Source: Aequorivita sublithincola DSM 14238 (GTDB taxonomy: Bacteria; Bacteroidota; Bacteroidia; Flavobacteriales; Flavobacteriaceae). From it: a stretch of 64,000 nt of DNA. Below are positions 1-8,387 of this stretch, in pieces (the first letter of the stretch is position 1; each line of letters starts with the position of its first letter). The stretch covers positions 1,081,001-1,145,000 of the forward strand of contig NC_018013.1 of assembly GCF_000265385.1 (NCBI RefSeq), written 5' to 3'. The notes beneath the pieces are model-generated. The model did not search any database. It was not told the DNA's origin and saw only the letters and a list, made by a program, of their open reading frames with translations. The position numbers were made by a program, and so were the translations under genes.

Positions 1-306
1 AACGGAGGTACTTTGCGTATTGTTACTCGTAAACTTCGTGTAAAAGCTTTGCCAGAAAATCTTCCAGATTTTATTGAGGCAGACATTACCGAAATGAAAA
101 TTGGTGCTAAAATGTACACTAAGTCTATTGAAACAGACAATTTCAAAATTATGCACCCAGAAAACACTGTTATCTGTCAGGTTAGAACTTCACGTACTGC
201 AGTTGTGGACGAGGTTGAAGAAGAAGAAACTGAAACAGCTGAAGGTGCAGAAGGAGAAGAAGTTCCAGCTATTGAAACTGATGATGTTGCAGCAGTAAAG
301 GACTAA
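1..306 (+). CDS. rplY: 50S ribosomal protein L25/general stress protein Ctc (3' part)
   Basis: C-terminal 101 residues of a long-form L25 (Ctc family), which binds 5S rRNA in the large ribosomal subunit. The reading frame is open from base 1 (Asn-Gly-Gly-Thr-Leu-Arg), so the gene begins upstream of the window. Visible are the family's C-terminal beta-domain segment (RKLRVKALPENLPDFIEADI) and an acidic Glu/Ala-rich tail typical of Bacteroidota versions. It is followed by a hairpin terminator and then pth, the usual rplY-pth neighbourhood. Confident family call; the length of the missing N-terminus cannot be seen. Confidence 0.93.
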   Translation, partial: NGGTLRIVTRKLRVKALPENLPDFIEADITEMKIGAKMYTKSIETDNFKIMHPENTVICQVRTSRTAVVDEVEEEETETAEGAEGEEVPAIETDDVAAVKD

Positions 307-326
307 ATTTCTTTTTAGAAGATAAA

Positions 327-361
327 CAAAAAGCATCCTATTAATTGGGGTGCTTTTTTTA
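327..361 (+). terminator. Rho-independent terminator after rplY
   Basis: AAAAAGCATCC stem, short AT loop, then GGGGTGC followed by a T run. About 13 pairs including G-U pairs. It starts 20 bases after the rplY stop. Confidence 0.85.
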
Positions 362-378
362 TTTTTACAACTTCTTGA

Positions 379-404
379 TTCAAAATTCAATGTTCAAAAT
401 TCAA
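379..404 (+). repeat. Short direct repeat TTCAAAATTCAA x2
   Basis: Two exact 12-bp copies 14 bp apart in the rplY-pth spacer (379-390 and 393-404). Sequences of this kind are scattered in flavobacterial intergenic DNA; no function is evident. Confidence 0.5.
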
Positions 405-430
405 GATTTCAGTCTTGGTTTAAAATATAT

Positions 431-1063
431 ATGATTTCATTTTTAAAAAATTTATTTTCAGCAAAAGCTGAACAAATTAGTACAGAGGAAGATTCAATGA
501 AAAAATTTCTTATTGTAGGCTTAGGGAATATAGGTCCAAAATATACAAACACACGTCACAACATTGGCTTCAAAATAGTCGATTTTTATGCTGAAAAAAA
601 TTCACTTGCTTGGGAAACTGCCAAGTTGGGCGACGTTACTTCACATAAAGTGAAAGGAAGAACTTTCGTTTTTTTGAAACCAAGCACCTATATGAATTTA
701 AGCGGAAAGGCCGTAAATTACTGGCTTGATAAAGAAAAGATTCCGGTAGAAAATATGCTTGTAATTACAGACGACTTAAATTTAGCTTTCGGAACCATTC
801 GCATAAAAACGAAGGGAAGTGATGGCGGCCACAATGGCTTAAAGGATATTCAGAATACATTGCAAACCACCAATTACAACCGTTTTCGATTTGGAATAAG
901 CGATGCTTTTGCCAAAGGAAGACAAGTAGATTACGTTTTGGGTGAATGGGAAGCGGATGAAGATAAACAACTTCCCGAACGTTTGGAACTGAGCTGCAAA
1001 ATCATAGAATCCTTCGCGCTTGCAGGAATAACCATTACCATGAACACCTATAACGGAAAATAA
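431..1063 (+). CDS. pth: Peptidyl-tRNA hydrolase
   Basis: Releases peptides from peptidyl-tRNA that drops off ribosomes. Family signature: FLIVGLGNIG at the N-terminus, then NTRHNIGF with the catalytic His, KPSTYMNLSG, TDDLNL with the catalytic Asp partner, and GSDGGHNGLKDI. Two starts are possible. ATG 431 gives 210 aa with a basic 22-residue leader; ATG 497 gives 188 aa starting MKKFLIVG and has GAGGAAG a few bases upstream. I list the longer one because the leader reads as coding and similar leaders are seen in the phylum. An in-frame codon at 350 overlaps the rplY terminator and is rejected. Only 2 nt separate it from ribF, so the two are probably co-transcribed. Confidence 0.93.
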   Translation: MISFLKNLFSAKAEQISTEEDSMKKFLIVGLGNIGPKYTNTRHNIGFKIVDFYAEKNSLAWETAKLGDVTSHKVKGRTFVFLKPSTYMNLSGKAVNYWLDKEKIPVENMLVITDDLNLAFGTIRIKTKGSDGGHNGLKDIQNTLQTTNYNRFRFGISDAFAKGRQVDYVLGEWEADEDKQLPERLELSCKIIESFALAGITITMNTYNGK

Positions 1064-1065
1064 TT

Positions 1066-1998
1066 TTGAAGACATATTCCACAGCTTCCACGTATAAAAA
1101 TGACCGCCAAAGCGTGGTCACCATTGGCACTTTTGATGGGGTTCATATTGGTCATAAAGCAATTCTAAAACGCTTGGTAGAAACTGCCAAAAAAGAAGAT
1201 TTAGATTCCGTAGTGCTTACGTTTTTCCCACATCCGCGGATGGTGCTTCAGCAAAATTCCGACATTAAACTTATAAATACGATTGACGAAAGAACGGAAT
1301 TACTCGAAAAAACTGGTCTCGATCATCTAGTAATCCATCCTTTTACACACGCTTTTTCTCGCTTAACGGCTTTGGAATATGTTCGCGATATTTTAGTAAA
1401 CCGATTAAAAGCGAAAAAAATAATCATCGGTTACGACCATCGCTTTGGCAGAAATAGAAATGCTGATATTGCCGATTTAAAAGAATTTGGAAAAACTTAT
1501 GATTTTGAAGTTGAAGAAATTTCAGCAAAGGAATTGGACGATGTAGCAATAAGTTCCACAAAAATCCGAAAAGCCTTATCTGAAGGCGATATTGAAATCG
1601 CAAACAACTTTTTGGGCTATAATTTCATGATTTCTGGTGAAGTGGTTCAAGGGAAAGCAATTGGCAGAACAATAAAATATCCAACGGCAAATTTGAAGCT
1701 AAAGGAAACCTATAAACTTGTTCCAAAAAACGGAGTTTATATCGTTCAATCTTTCATTGAAGATGAAAAAGTCTTCGGAATTGCGAGCATTGGCAACAAT
1801 CCCACCGTTGGCGGAACTAAAAAAACCATTGAAACCTATTTCTTAGATTTCAACAAAGATTTATACGGCAAAGAACTTACAATCGAATTTTTAAAATTCA
1901 TAAGAGATGAAGAAAATTTCGACACCGTTGAAATATTAAGACAAGAGATAGTAAAAGACGAAATTTTCGCAAAACAATATTTAAAAGAGCGTGAATAA
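1066..1998 (+). CDS. ribF: Bifunctional riboflavin kinase/FAD synthetase
   Basis: Makes FMN from riboflavin and then FAD. The N-terminal nucleotidyltransferase half shows TIGTFDGVHIGHK and ISSTKIRKAL. The C-terminal flavokinase half shows GRTIKYPTANL and GIASIGNNPTVGG, in the usual order. Length of 310 aa is normal. The start is a TTG two nt after pth; no ATG precedes the essential GTFDGVH motif, so TTG is well supported. The 3' end overlaps the next gene by 8 nt. Confidence 0.94.
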   Translation: MKTYSTASTYKNDRQSVVTIGTFDGVHIGHKAILKRLVETAKKEDLDSVVLTFFPHPRMVLQQNSDIKLINTIDERTELLEKTGLDHLVIHPFTHAFSRLTALEYVRDILVNRLKAKKIIIGYDHRFGRNRNADIADLKEFGKTYDFEVEEISAKELDDVAISSTKIRKALSEGDIEIANNFLGYNFMISGEVVQGKAIGRTIKYPTANLKLKETYKLVPKNGVYIVQSFIEDEKVFGIASIGNNPTVGGTKKTIETYFLDFNKDLYGKELTIEFLKFIRDEENFDTVEILRQEIVKDEIFAKQYLKERE

Positions 1999-3331
1999 AT
2001 TTCTTTTCAAACAGATTGATAACATTGGACTCGTTCTTTTTAGAGTCGTGTTTGGCCTTTTGATCGCAACCGAGGCTTTTGGCGCAATTGCAACAGGTTG
2101 GTTGCGTCGCACTTTAATAGAGCCGCCATTTACATTCAACTTTATTGGTTTTGACTTTTTGCAAAATCTGCAAGGCAGTAATATATTATATTTCTACTTT
2201 GTAATAATGGGCATCTTCGGTATTTTCGTGATGCTTGGTTACAAATATCGGTTCAGTATAATTGCCTATGCAATTATGTGGACCGCAGTTTATTTAATGC
2301 AGAAAAGCAGCTACAACAATCACTATTATTTAATGATGTTGCTGTGTTGGATAATGGCTTTTCTTCCAGCAAATCGTTGGTTTTCATTAGATGCAAAAAT
2401 AAATCCTGAGATAAAATCGCCCGCAATGCCACGTTGGGTTTTATTGATTTTAATACTTCAAGTATGGATTGTTTATACGTTTGCGTCCGTGGCAAAATTT
2501 TATCCAGACTGGCTCGACGCTTCTATGGCGGCTATGCTAATGAGCGGTAAAAGCGATTATTGGCTCATTGGTGGATTATTACAAGAAACTTGGGTGCATT
2601 GGTCTATTGCATACACAGGAATTCTTTTCGACTTGCTAATTGTTCCTTTAATGCTTTGGAAACGGACACGATTGCTCGGTTTTGTAATCTCTGTATTTTT
2701 TCACCTTTTCAATTCAATTATATTCCAAATAGGCATCTTTCCTTATATGTCTATTGCTTTTGCGCTGTTTTTCTTTTCACCAGAAATACTTCAAAAACGA
2801 TTTCTTCCGAAGAAAAAAATTTACACAGGAAACGAAATTATTATACCGAAGTACAAAAATTTAATAGTTGGCGTATTTTCAATTTACTTTCTATTTCAGC
2901 TCGGACTTCCACTGCGTCATTGGTTTTTTAAAGATGACGTGCTTTGGACGGAAGAAGGTCATCGCCTTAGTTGGCGAATGATGCTGCGCTCCAAAAGTGG
3001 CAGTTTAACGGTTTGGGTAAAAGACAAAGCAACTGGTGAAAAGCAGCTCTATAATTATGGAAAAATAGTGGGCGAAAAACAACAAGGCTCCGTTGCCACA
3101 AAACCAGATATTATGTGGCAACTGGCAAAGAAAATAAAAATGCTCGAAGCCGCAGAAGGCCGCGACGTTTCTGTTTATATGGAAGCTATGGTTCGTGTTA
3201 ATGGAGGGAATTATTACCCCTTTACAGATTCAACTATTGATTTGGCTGCGGAAGAATGGCATCCATTTAAGCATAGTGAATGGATTTTGCCGTCGCCGAA
3301 GGATTATAATGAAAAGCCTGTTAAAGAATAG
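1991..3331 (+). CDS. HTTM-domain membrane protein (vitamin K-dependent gamma-carboxylase-like)
   Basis: 446-aa integral membrane protein. Multiple hydrophobic helices fill roughly residues 10-300, followed by a soluble C-terminal portion. The pattern matches the HTTM family related to vitamin K-dependent gamma-glutamyl carboxylase: LFRVVFGLLIATEAF at the start, SYNNHYYL in a helix, FASVAKFYPDW, then the soluble EEGHRLSWRMMLRSK segment. Whether it carboxylates proteins is not known; bacterial members are mostly uncharacterised. It starts at GTG 1991 inside the ribF 3' end, so it is translationally coupled to a flavin-cofactor gene. Family call fairly sure, function unknown. Confidence 0.8.
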   Translation: MNKFLFKQIDNIGLVLFRVVFGLLIATEAFGAIATGWLRRTLIEPPFTFNFIGFDFLQNLQGSNILYFYFVIMGIFGIFVMLGYKYRFSIIAYAIMWTAVYLMQKSSYNNHYYLMMLLCWIMAFLPANRWFSLDAKINPEIKSPAMPRWVLLILILQVWIVYTFASVAKFYPDWLDASMAAMLMSGKSDYWLIGGLLQETWVHWSIAYTGILFDLLIVPLMLWKRTRLLGFVISVFFHLFNSIIFQIGIFPYMSIAFALFFFSPEILQKRFLPKKKIYTGNEIIIPKYKNLIVGVFSIYFLFQLGLPLRHWFFKDDVLWTEEGHRLSWRMMLRSKSGSLTVWVKDKATGEKQLYNYGKIVGEKQQGSVATKPDIMWQLAKKIKMLEAAEGRDVSVYMEAMVRVNGGNYYPFTDSTIDLAAEEWHPFKHSEWILPSPKDYNEKPVKE

Positions 3332-3341
3332 CGTGATTTTC

Positions 3342-3349
3342 CTAACTTT
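3342..3349 (+). promoter_or_regulatory. -7 promoter element (TAACTTTG) for serS
   Basis: Exact match to the Bacteroidota TAnnTTTG -7 consensus, 23 nt before the serS ATG. This implies a leader of about 18-20 nt. No clear -33 TTTG is seen. Confidence 0.55.
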
Positions 3350-3372
3350 GCGCTTCAAAATAATTTAGGAAA

Positions 3373-4641
3373 ATGCTACAAGTAACCGACATTCGCGAAA
3401 ACAAAGAAAAATATATAAAAGCACTTGCCAAACGTGGCATTGACGCTGCTTCTACTTTGGAAGAAGTTTTAAATGTAGATGAAGAACGTCGCAGTACCCA
3501 AGCGCAATTGGATGAGGTTTTGGCGCAAAGCAATACTTATTCCAAAGAAATTGGGAAGCTTTTTCAAAGCGGTGAAGCAAAAAGAGCAAACGAGCTAAAA
3601 GAAAAAACAGTTGAATTGAAGGAATCTTCAAAACAACTGAACGAGCAAATGGTGAATGCTGCTGAAAAACTTCAGCAATTGCTTTACACACTTCCAAACA
3701 TCCCGAATGACTTGGTGCCAGCGGGAACTGACGAAAACGATAATGAGGAAGTTTACAAAGAAGGCGAAATTCCAAAACTTATTGACGGCGCATTACCGCA
3801 TTGGGAACTAGCCAAAAAACACGATATAATAGATTTTGAACTTGGCGTAAAAATTACAGGCGCAGGTTTTCCAGTTTATAAAGGAAAGGGTGCTCGATTG
3901 CAAAGAGGGTTGATTTCTTACTTTTTAGATAAAAATACAAAGGCAGGTTACACGGAATACCAAGTGCCGCATTTGGTGAATGAAGCTTCAGGCTACGGAA
4001 CGGGTCAATTACCAGACAAAGAAGGACAAATGTACCACGTTGGTATCGATGATTTATATTTAATACCTACGGCTGAAGTTCCCGTAACAAATATGTTTCG
4101 TGGTGATTTGTTGAACAATTCAGATTTGCCAATTACTTGTACTGGTTACACACCTTGTTTCCGCCGTGAAGCTGGAAGTTATGGCGCACACGTTCGTGGC
4201 TTAAACCGTTTGCACCAATTTGATAAAGTGGAAATAGTACGCATTGAGCACCCAGATAATTCCTACGCCGCTTTGGACGGAATGGTAGAACACGTTAAAG
4301 GAATTCTTCGTGAGTTGAAATTACCTTTCAGAATTCTTCGTCTTTGTGGTGGCGATCTTGGATTTACTTCAGCGTTAACGTATGATTTTGAAGTGTTTTC
4401 CACAGCGCAAGACCGTTGGTTGGAGATTTCTTCGGTTTCTAACTTTGAAACTTTTCAGGCGAATAGATTGAAACTTCGCTTTAAAGATACGGACGGAAAA
4501 AATAAACTGGTCCATACCCTTAACGGAAGTTCCTTGGCTTTACCACGAGTTTTGGCCGGAATTCTTGAAAACTATCAAACTGAGGATGGTATTAAAATTC
4601 CAGAAGTTTTGGTTCCGTATTGCGGGTTCGATTCTATATAG
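3373..4641 (+). CDS. serS: Seryl-tRNA synthetase
   Basis: Charges tRNA-Ser with serine. The 422-aa length is standard. Residues 1-110 form the charged coiled-coil arm that contacts the tRNA. The class II core follows, with motif 2 (CFRREAGSYGAHVRGL) and motif 3 (NGSSLALPRVLAGILENYQ). Single-gene unit with its own -7 element and a strong terminator. Confidence 0.97.
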   Translation: MLQVTDIRENKEKYIKALAKRGIDAASTLEEVLNVDEERRSTQAQLDEVLAQSNTYSKEIGKLFQSGEAKRANELKEKTVELKESSKQLNEQMVNAAEKLQQLLYTLPNIPNDLVPAGTDENDNEEVYKEGEIPKLIDGALPHWELAKKHDIIDFELGVKITGAGFPVYKGKGARLQRGLISYFLDKNTKAGYTEYQVPHLVNEASGYGTGQLPDKEGQMYHVGIDDLYLIPTAEVPVTNMFRGDLLNNSDLPITCTGYTPCFRREAGSYGAHVRGLNRLHQFDKVEIVRIEHPDNSYAALDGMVEHVKGILRELKLPFRILRLCGGDLGFTSALTYDFEVFSTAQDRWLEISSVSNFETFQANRLKLRFKDTDGKNKLVHTLNGSSLALPRVLAGILENYQTEDGIKIPEVLVPYCGFDSI

Positions 4642-4663
4642 TTTTTATAAAGTTTATCAATAA

Positions 4664-4700
4664 AAAAGCCTCAGCATTTTAAAATGCTGAGGCTTTTAGT
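4664..4700. terminator. Bidirectional terminator, serS / 4724 gene
   Basis: Perfect 17-bp inverted repeat (AAAAGCCTCAGCATTTT and its complement) with flanking A and T runs. It lies between convergent genes and can serve both. Confidence 0.9.
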
Positions 4701-4723
4701 TTCTAAAAATTCAAAAAATATTC

Positions 4724-5494
4724 TTACTCTTTCGGCAGAGACATAATTGTGTATTCCAAAACCAGGGCGCTCAACCAATCCCAATTAATTGATTTGTACG
4801 GATATTTCGCCATAAACTCTGCATTGTCGCCAAAAAGGAATTCATAGTTTTCTTCTAAATCGTTTTTAGGCAACCACATTACTTTATCACCTTTTTGGAT
4901 GTAATATGACTTTACAACGCCACCGCCAAAAGTTGGAGAACCGCCTACTGAAAATCCACCAGATTCCTTAGCAAACGGGTCGTGATAAACTGAAATTATT
5001 TGGCTGAAATCAGGATTAATTAACTGCATTAAAAACTCTTGTTCGTCTTTTCTGTTTTTCAAAGAAACTTTCTGATTAATGAAATAAATCTGGTCATTAC
5101 TTGTAAGCTTCTTAACATTGTTTCTTCCGCCCATACCGAAATTGCTCATTTTTTTGGACACTTTGCTAAATTTCTCAAACCCACCAGCATATAAGAAGGC
5201 TTCTGCAATTTGTGATGCGTCATAAGTTTCTTTATTGTCTGTAACGCTGTCTTTAAAGACAATTTGGGCAATCTGTCCTTTTTTGGTCACCACACCCTTG
5301 CAATAACCCTTGTGCTCTGAACCATCTTTCATAATTACGGTTGACACTTTTTTTGTAGCAGGTTGATTAAAACCTTCACTAAAATAATATGCTTTTAGCA
5401 TATCACGTTCTTCATCTGTATATTTTACTTTGTCTTGTGCATAAGCAAACCCGCAAATCATTATAAGAGCAATTGATAAAAATTTTAGTTTCAT
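4724..5494 (-). CDS. Secreted protein of unknown function
   Basis: 256 aa with a clear signal peptide (MKLKFLSIALIMICGFAYA, cleavage before Gln). The mature part is mostly beta-rich with a glycine-rich patch (GGFSVGGSPTFGGG). An N-terminal segment reads like a request to change or report a value (VIMKDGSEHKGYC), seen in several Bacteroidota periplasmic proteins without assigned function. No catalytic motif recognised. Probably periplasmic or outer-membrane associated. It stands alone, convergent with serS. Confidence 0.7.
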   Translation of the reverse strand: MKLKFLSIALIMICGFAYAQDKVKYTDEERDMLKAYYFSEGFNQPATKKVSTVIMKDGSEHKGYCKGVVTKKGQIAQIVFKDSVTDNKETYDASQIAEAFLYAGGFEKFSKVSKKMSNFGMGGRNNVKKLTSNDQIYFINQKVSLKNRKDEQEFLMQLINPDFSQIISVYHDPFAKESGGFSVGGSPTFGGGVVKSYYIQKGDKVMWLPKNDLEENYEFLFGDNAEFMAKYPYKSINWDWLSALVLEYTIMSLPKE

Positions 5495-5590
5495 AATTTT
5501 TCTGATTTTAGTTATTTATGAAACAATATTCCAACAATAATTTAAATTGAAGAATATCTCTTGTTGAAAATTAGTGCTGATTACATCAAA

Positions 5591-5608
5591 ATACGGCAGA
5601 TGCCGTAT
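5591..5608. promoter_or_regulatory. 18-bp perfect palindrome (operator-like)
   Basis: ATACGGCA-GA-TGCCGTAT, two perfect 8-bp arms around 2 bp, in the 193-bp spacer about 100 bp upstream of the 4724-5494 gene. It is too GC-structured for its AT-rich surroundings to be casual. It could be a dimeric regulator site; no regulator is assigned. Confidence 0.4.
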
Positions 5609-5639
5609 GCGGTTTAGGCAATCTTTATGAATATTATAA

Positions 5640-5667
5640 AAAAAGGAACCCGTTTGGGCTCCTTTTT
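5640..5667 (-). terminator. Terminator of the PiT gene
   Basis: AAAAAGGA..CCC / GGG..TCCTTTTT hairpin with one internal mismatch and a T run on the minus strand, 20 nt after the PiT stop. Confidence 0.8.
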
Positions 5668-5687
5668 AAATATATAAATAACGATTG

Positions 5688-7931
5688 TTACGCTTTCTTA
5701 TAACTAGTATAATACTCTTCCATCAAATTCATCAAGGCTGTAACCAAATCCTTTGTTTCTAGCAATAAGCTGAAATACAAGGTTGTGTTTTTAGGGCTTG
5801 ACTCTTCGGTTCGAGTTCGAGCTACTTGCTTTTCAATTTTGTTTGAAAGGCTTGCGAAGATTTCCTCTTTTTTATTGAGTACTTTCCCTATACGCTGGAA
5901 TTCCTTTTTATGGAAAATATCTTCAATTTCATTCAGCAATTCTTCCAAATGCTGGTCTATTTCCTGCAAATCTTTTATTTGATTAAAACGAAGTGCCTTG
6001 TGGTTGTTGTTAACGTGTTTGTAACTCGCTTTCGAAATAAATTCTAAAGACTGTACCACATCTGTTAAATAACCAAGAATCACAATATAGAAATTACTTC
6101 CGCGGACGCTGGTTTCATCCAGATTTTTGATGAAATAGAAAATATTGTCTCGTAATTCTTCTACTTCTTCATCCAATTTTTTGACTCCCTTTTTGCTCTT
6201 TTTAAGCTTTTTAGTGTCTTGTTTGGCAAGCCCACGAAGCATATCGGTATAAATCTTGTTTGAACGTGAAACCACATTACTTATGTTTTCAGCACTTTCC
6301 TGAATAATGCCTTGAACAGTTTTGCTTTCAGTTTTCTTTAAACCACTTTTGTTCAGTTTCAATTTCACTTTATTTTTATGTGAAAGGTAATTGCGAACCA
6401 ATAGAAGTATGGCCATTAACAACAATACGGCAATCATGGCTCCTCTTCCTATATAAATTAAATAGGCTAAAGTTCCCGCTGCTACAAAGGCAACAAAGGC
6501 AGTGAAAAACCAACCGCCAATTACGTTTAGCACTCCAGCAACACGATAAACAGCACTTTCACGACCCCAAGCTCTATCGGCCAAAGAAGTACCCATTGCA
6601 ACCATAAAGGTTACATAAGTAGTAGAAAGCGGAAGCTTCATAGAAGTGGCCGTTGCAATTAAAATACCCGCAACCATAAGGTTTATGGAAGCACGGATCA
6701 TATCAAAAGCAGGTAGTTCGTATGTTTTGTGTTTTGGAAGATCTATAACAGGCTTTTCAAAACGTTTGTCTATTTTCTGTTGAAGTGATTTTGGAATTAT
6801 GAAATTGAAGTAAGTTGAAAGTTGGGTACTAGATTTAACCAATAATCTGGAAAGCATATTTGGATTGAACTTTTCATGACCTTCCCCTTGGCGTGCAAGA
6901 TCTATCTCTGTATCAGAAACGGTTCTTGCTTTTTTGGAAAACCATAAGGTAAGTACCATAACACCACCCGCAATAAAAAGCAACAAAGGTTCAGCAGGAA
7001 CTGCATCTGCCAAGCTACTCATAGGATATTCTGAAGCAGCCACACCAGATGCTGCCCAATCTATATAACTATGGTAAGCTGCCATTGGCACACCAATAAA
7101 GTTTACCAAGTCATTTCCAGCAAAAGCCAATGCAAGACTGAAAGTACCTACAGCTATTACAATGATAAGGATGCTTTTTTTGAAAATAATCATAAAAAGT
7201 TGCGAAAAAACGGTCCAGATTACAAAACTTCCGCCAATTAACAACCAAGTATCTGTTTCAATTAAATCTTTAAAAATTCCGTAAAAAGGAGTTCCTTTTA
7301 AACCTTTCACTAAAATAAAATATGTAATACACGTTAAAGCCAAACCGCCAAAGATGGCGCCGAAATACTTCATTTTTTGTTCCGTGTGAAATGTAAAAAT
7401 AAGTCGGGAAATGTACTGAACAATCATTCCGACAGAAAATGCGACGACCACTGAAATTACAATCCCTGAAATAATTTCTAAGGCTTTATCGGTATTAATG
7501 TATTTTGAAATTTCAGCAATTGTTTCGGTATCAGAATGCCCAATTTTTATTAAAGCCATAATCACCGCTGCTCCCAATAGTTCAAAAACGATGGAAACTG
7601 TTGTGGATGTAGGCAAACCGATAGTATTGAAGAAATCTAGCAGCAGAATATCAGTAATCATTACTGCCATGAAAATAATCATGATTTCATCGAAGTAAAA
7701 TTCGCCAGGAACGAAGATTCCCTTTCTCGCTACTTCCATCATTCCGCTGGAAAAAACGGCACCTATAAAAATTCCTAAACTGGCGATAATCAGAATAGTT
7801 CGGAAAGAAATAGCCTTCGAGCCAATGGCAGAATTTAAGAAGTTTACCGCATCATTACTAACCCCAACTACTAAATCTGCAAGGGCAAGCGCGGCAAGCG
7901 CTACAATCATTAATAAATAAATATTATCCAT
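5688..7931 (-). CDS. PiT-family inorganic phosphate transporter with C-terminal PhoU-like domain
   Basis: 747-aa inner-membrane phosphate permease. Two PiT repeats are visible: the N-terminal one has GVSNDAVNFLNSAIGSKA (motif GANDVAN type), and a second lies near residues 270-300 (AFAGNDLVNFIGVPMAA). Further helices around residues 400-510 carry LPLSTTYVTFMVAMGTSLADRAWGRE. The last ~220 residues are cytosolic, charged and helical, resembling PhoU/DUF47. The start is taken at the ATG giving MDNIYLLMIV; an upstream in-frame ATG adds 12 unlikely residues. Upstream at 7983-8008 lie GTTA-type half-sites spaced 11 bp, as in Pho boxes, so phosphate-starvation control is inferred. Next upstream on the same strand are a beta-helix lipoprotein and a TonB receptor. 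Confidence 0.93.
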   Translation of the reverse strand: MDNIYLLMIVALAALALADLVVGVSNDAVNFLNSAIGSKAISFRTILIIASLGIFIGAVFSSGMMEVARKGIFVPGEFYFDEIMIIFMAVMITDILLLDFFNTIGLPTSTTVSIVFELLGAAVIMALIKIGHSDTETIAEISKYINTDKALEIISGIVISVVVAFSVGMIVQYISRLIFTFHTEQKMKYFGAIFGGLALTCITYFILVKGLKGTPFYGIFKDLIETDTWLLIGGSFVIWTVFSQLFMIIFKKSILIIVIAVGTFSLALAFAGNDLVNFIGVPMAAYHSYIDWAASGVAASEYPMSSLADAVPAEPLLLFIAGGVMVLTLWFSKKARTVSDTEIDLARQGEGHEKFNPNMLSRLLVKSSTQLSTYFNFIIPKSLQQKIDKRFEKPVIDLPKHKTYELPAFDMIRASINLMVAGILIATATSMKLPLSTTYVTFMVAMGTSLADRAWGRESAVYRVAGVLNVIGGWFFTAFVAFVAAGTLAYLIYIGRGAMIAVLLLMAILLLVRNYLSHKNKVKLKLNKSGLKKTESKTVQGIIQESAENISNVVSRSNKIYTDMLRGLAKQDTKKLKKSKKGVKKLDEEVEELRDNIFYFIKNLDETSVRGSNFYIVILGYLTDVVQSLEFISKASYKHVNNNHKALRFNQIKDLQEIDQHLEELLNEIEDIFHKKEFQRIGKVLNKKEEIFASLSNKIEKQVARTRTEESSPKNTTLYFSLLLETKDLVTALMNLMEEYYTSYKKA

Positions 7932-7963
7932 TTGTTTGTTGATTAAACTGGTGCAAATTTCCC

Positions 7964-8008
7964 ACAATAATTAGGACTTATTGTTACCAAATTGTTAACT
8001 ATCAGTCT
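7964..8008 (-). promoter_or_regulatory. Pho-box-like array and -7-like element upstream of PiT
   Basis: On the plus strand GTTA occurs at 7983 and 7994 and GTCT at 8005, an exact 11-bp step (TTGTTACCAAA then TTGTTAACTAT). On the minus strand a loose -7 element (TAATTATTG, 7972-7964) lies 10 bp downstream of the array and about 32 nt before the PiT ATG. The same arrangement is found at the two neighbouring genes. Regulator identity (PhoB) is inference. Confidence 0.5.
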
Positions 8009-8332
8009 TAGGTAGTAATTATTTGATTTCTAATTATTTGAATGAAGTCAGGACGCTTTATTACTTGTTTTAACTACTAAACTAATTCAAAATTCAATTA
8101 ATCCCAAAAATGTCAAGTTGAGTTAATCTAATAAGTTGTAAAATATTCCTGTACTTGCAAGTTTGTCCTGTTCCGTGTGATAGGCGGATATAAAATTATC
8201 CATTAAACAAAATTGCACCAAGCGTCAATTATTTAAGAAGGAAACTAACTAGATGCTTGCATAGCAAAATTTATTCACTGTAAATCTTTAAAAATTCAAA
8301 TTGCGATAAATTTCAGAGCATGATTAATATGC
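8009..8332. other. Intergenic stretch with no gene recognised
   Basis: About 320 AT-rich bases between the PiT promoter region and the terminator of the next minus-strand gene. No credible ORF, RNA gene or strong hairpin seen. It includes the phylum-typical AATTCAAAATTCAATTAA stretch near 8087. Confidence 0.5.
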
Positions 8333-8367
8333 AAAAACCCCGGTTTCCAAATGGAACCGGGGTTTTT
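8333..8367 (-). terminator. Terminator of the beta-helix lipoprotein gene
   Basis: AAAAACCCCGGTTTCC / GGAACCGGGGTTTTT hairpin with a 4-nt loop, 20 nt past the stop codon at 8388. Confidence 0.9.
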
Positions 8368-8387
8368 ATTATAGCTAATTCAATTAT

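Noticed and set aside
350..430. Longer N-terminus for Pth from 350
   Set aside because: This frame begins inside the T run of the rplY terminator and the added residues are not conserved-looking; ATG 431 or 497 is better.
2560..2931. 123-aa frame inside the HTTM gene
   Set aside because: Another frame of a well-supported coding gene; no domain.
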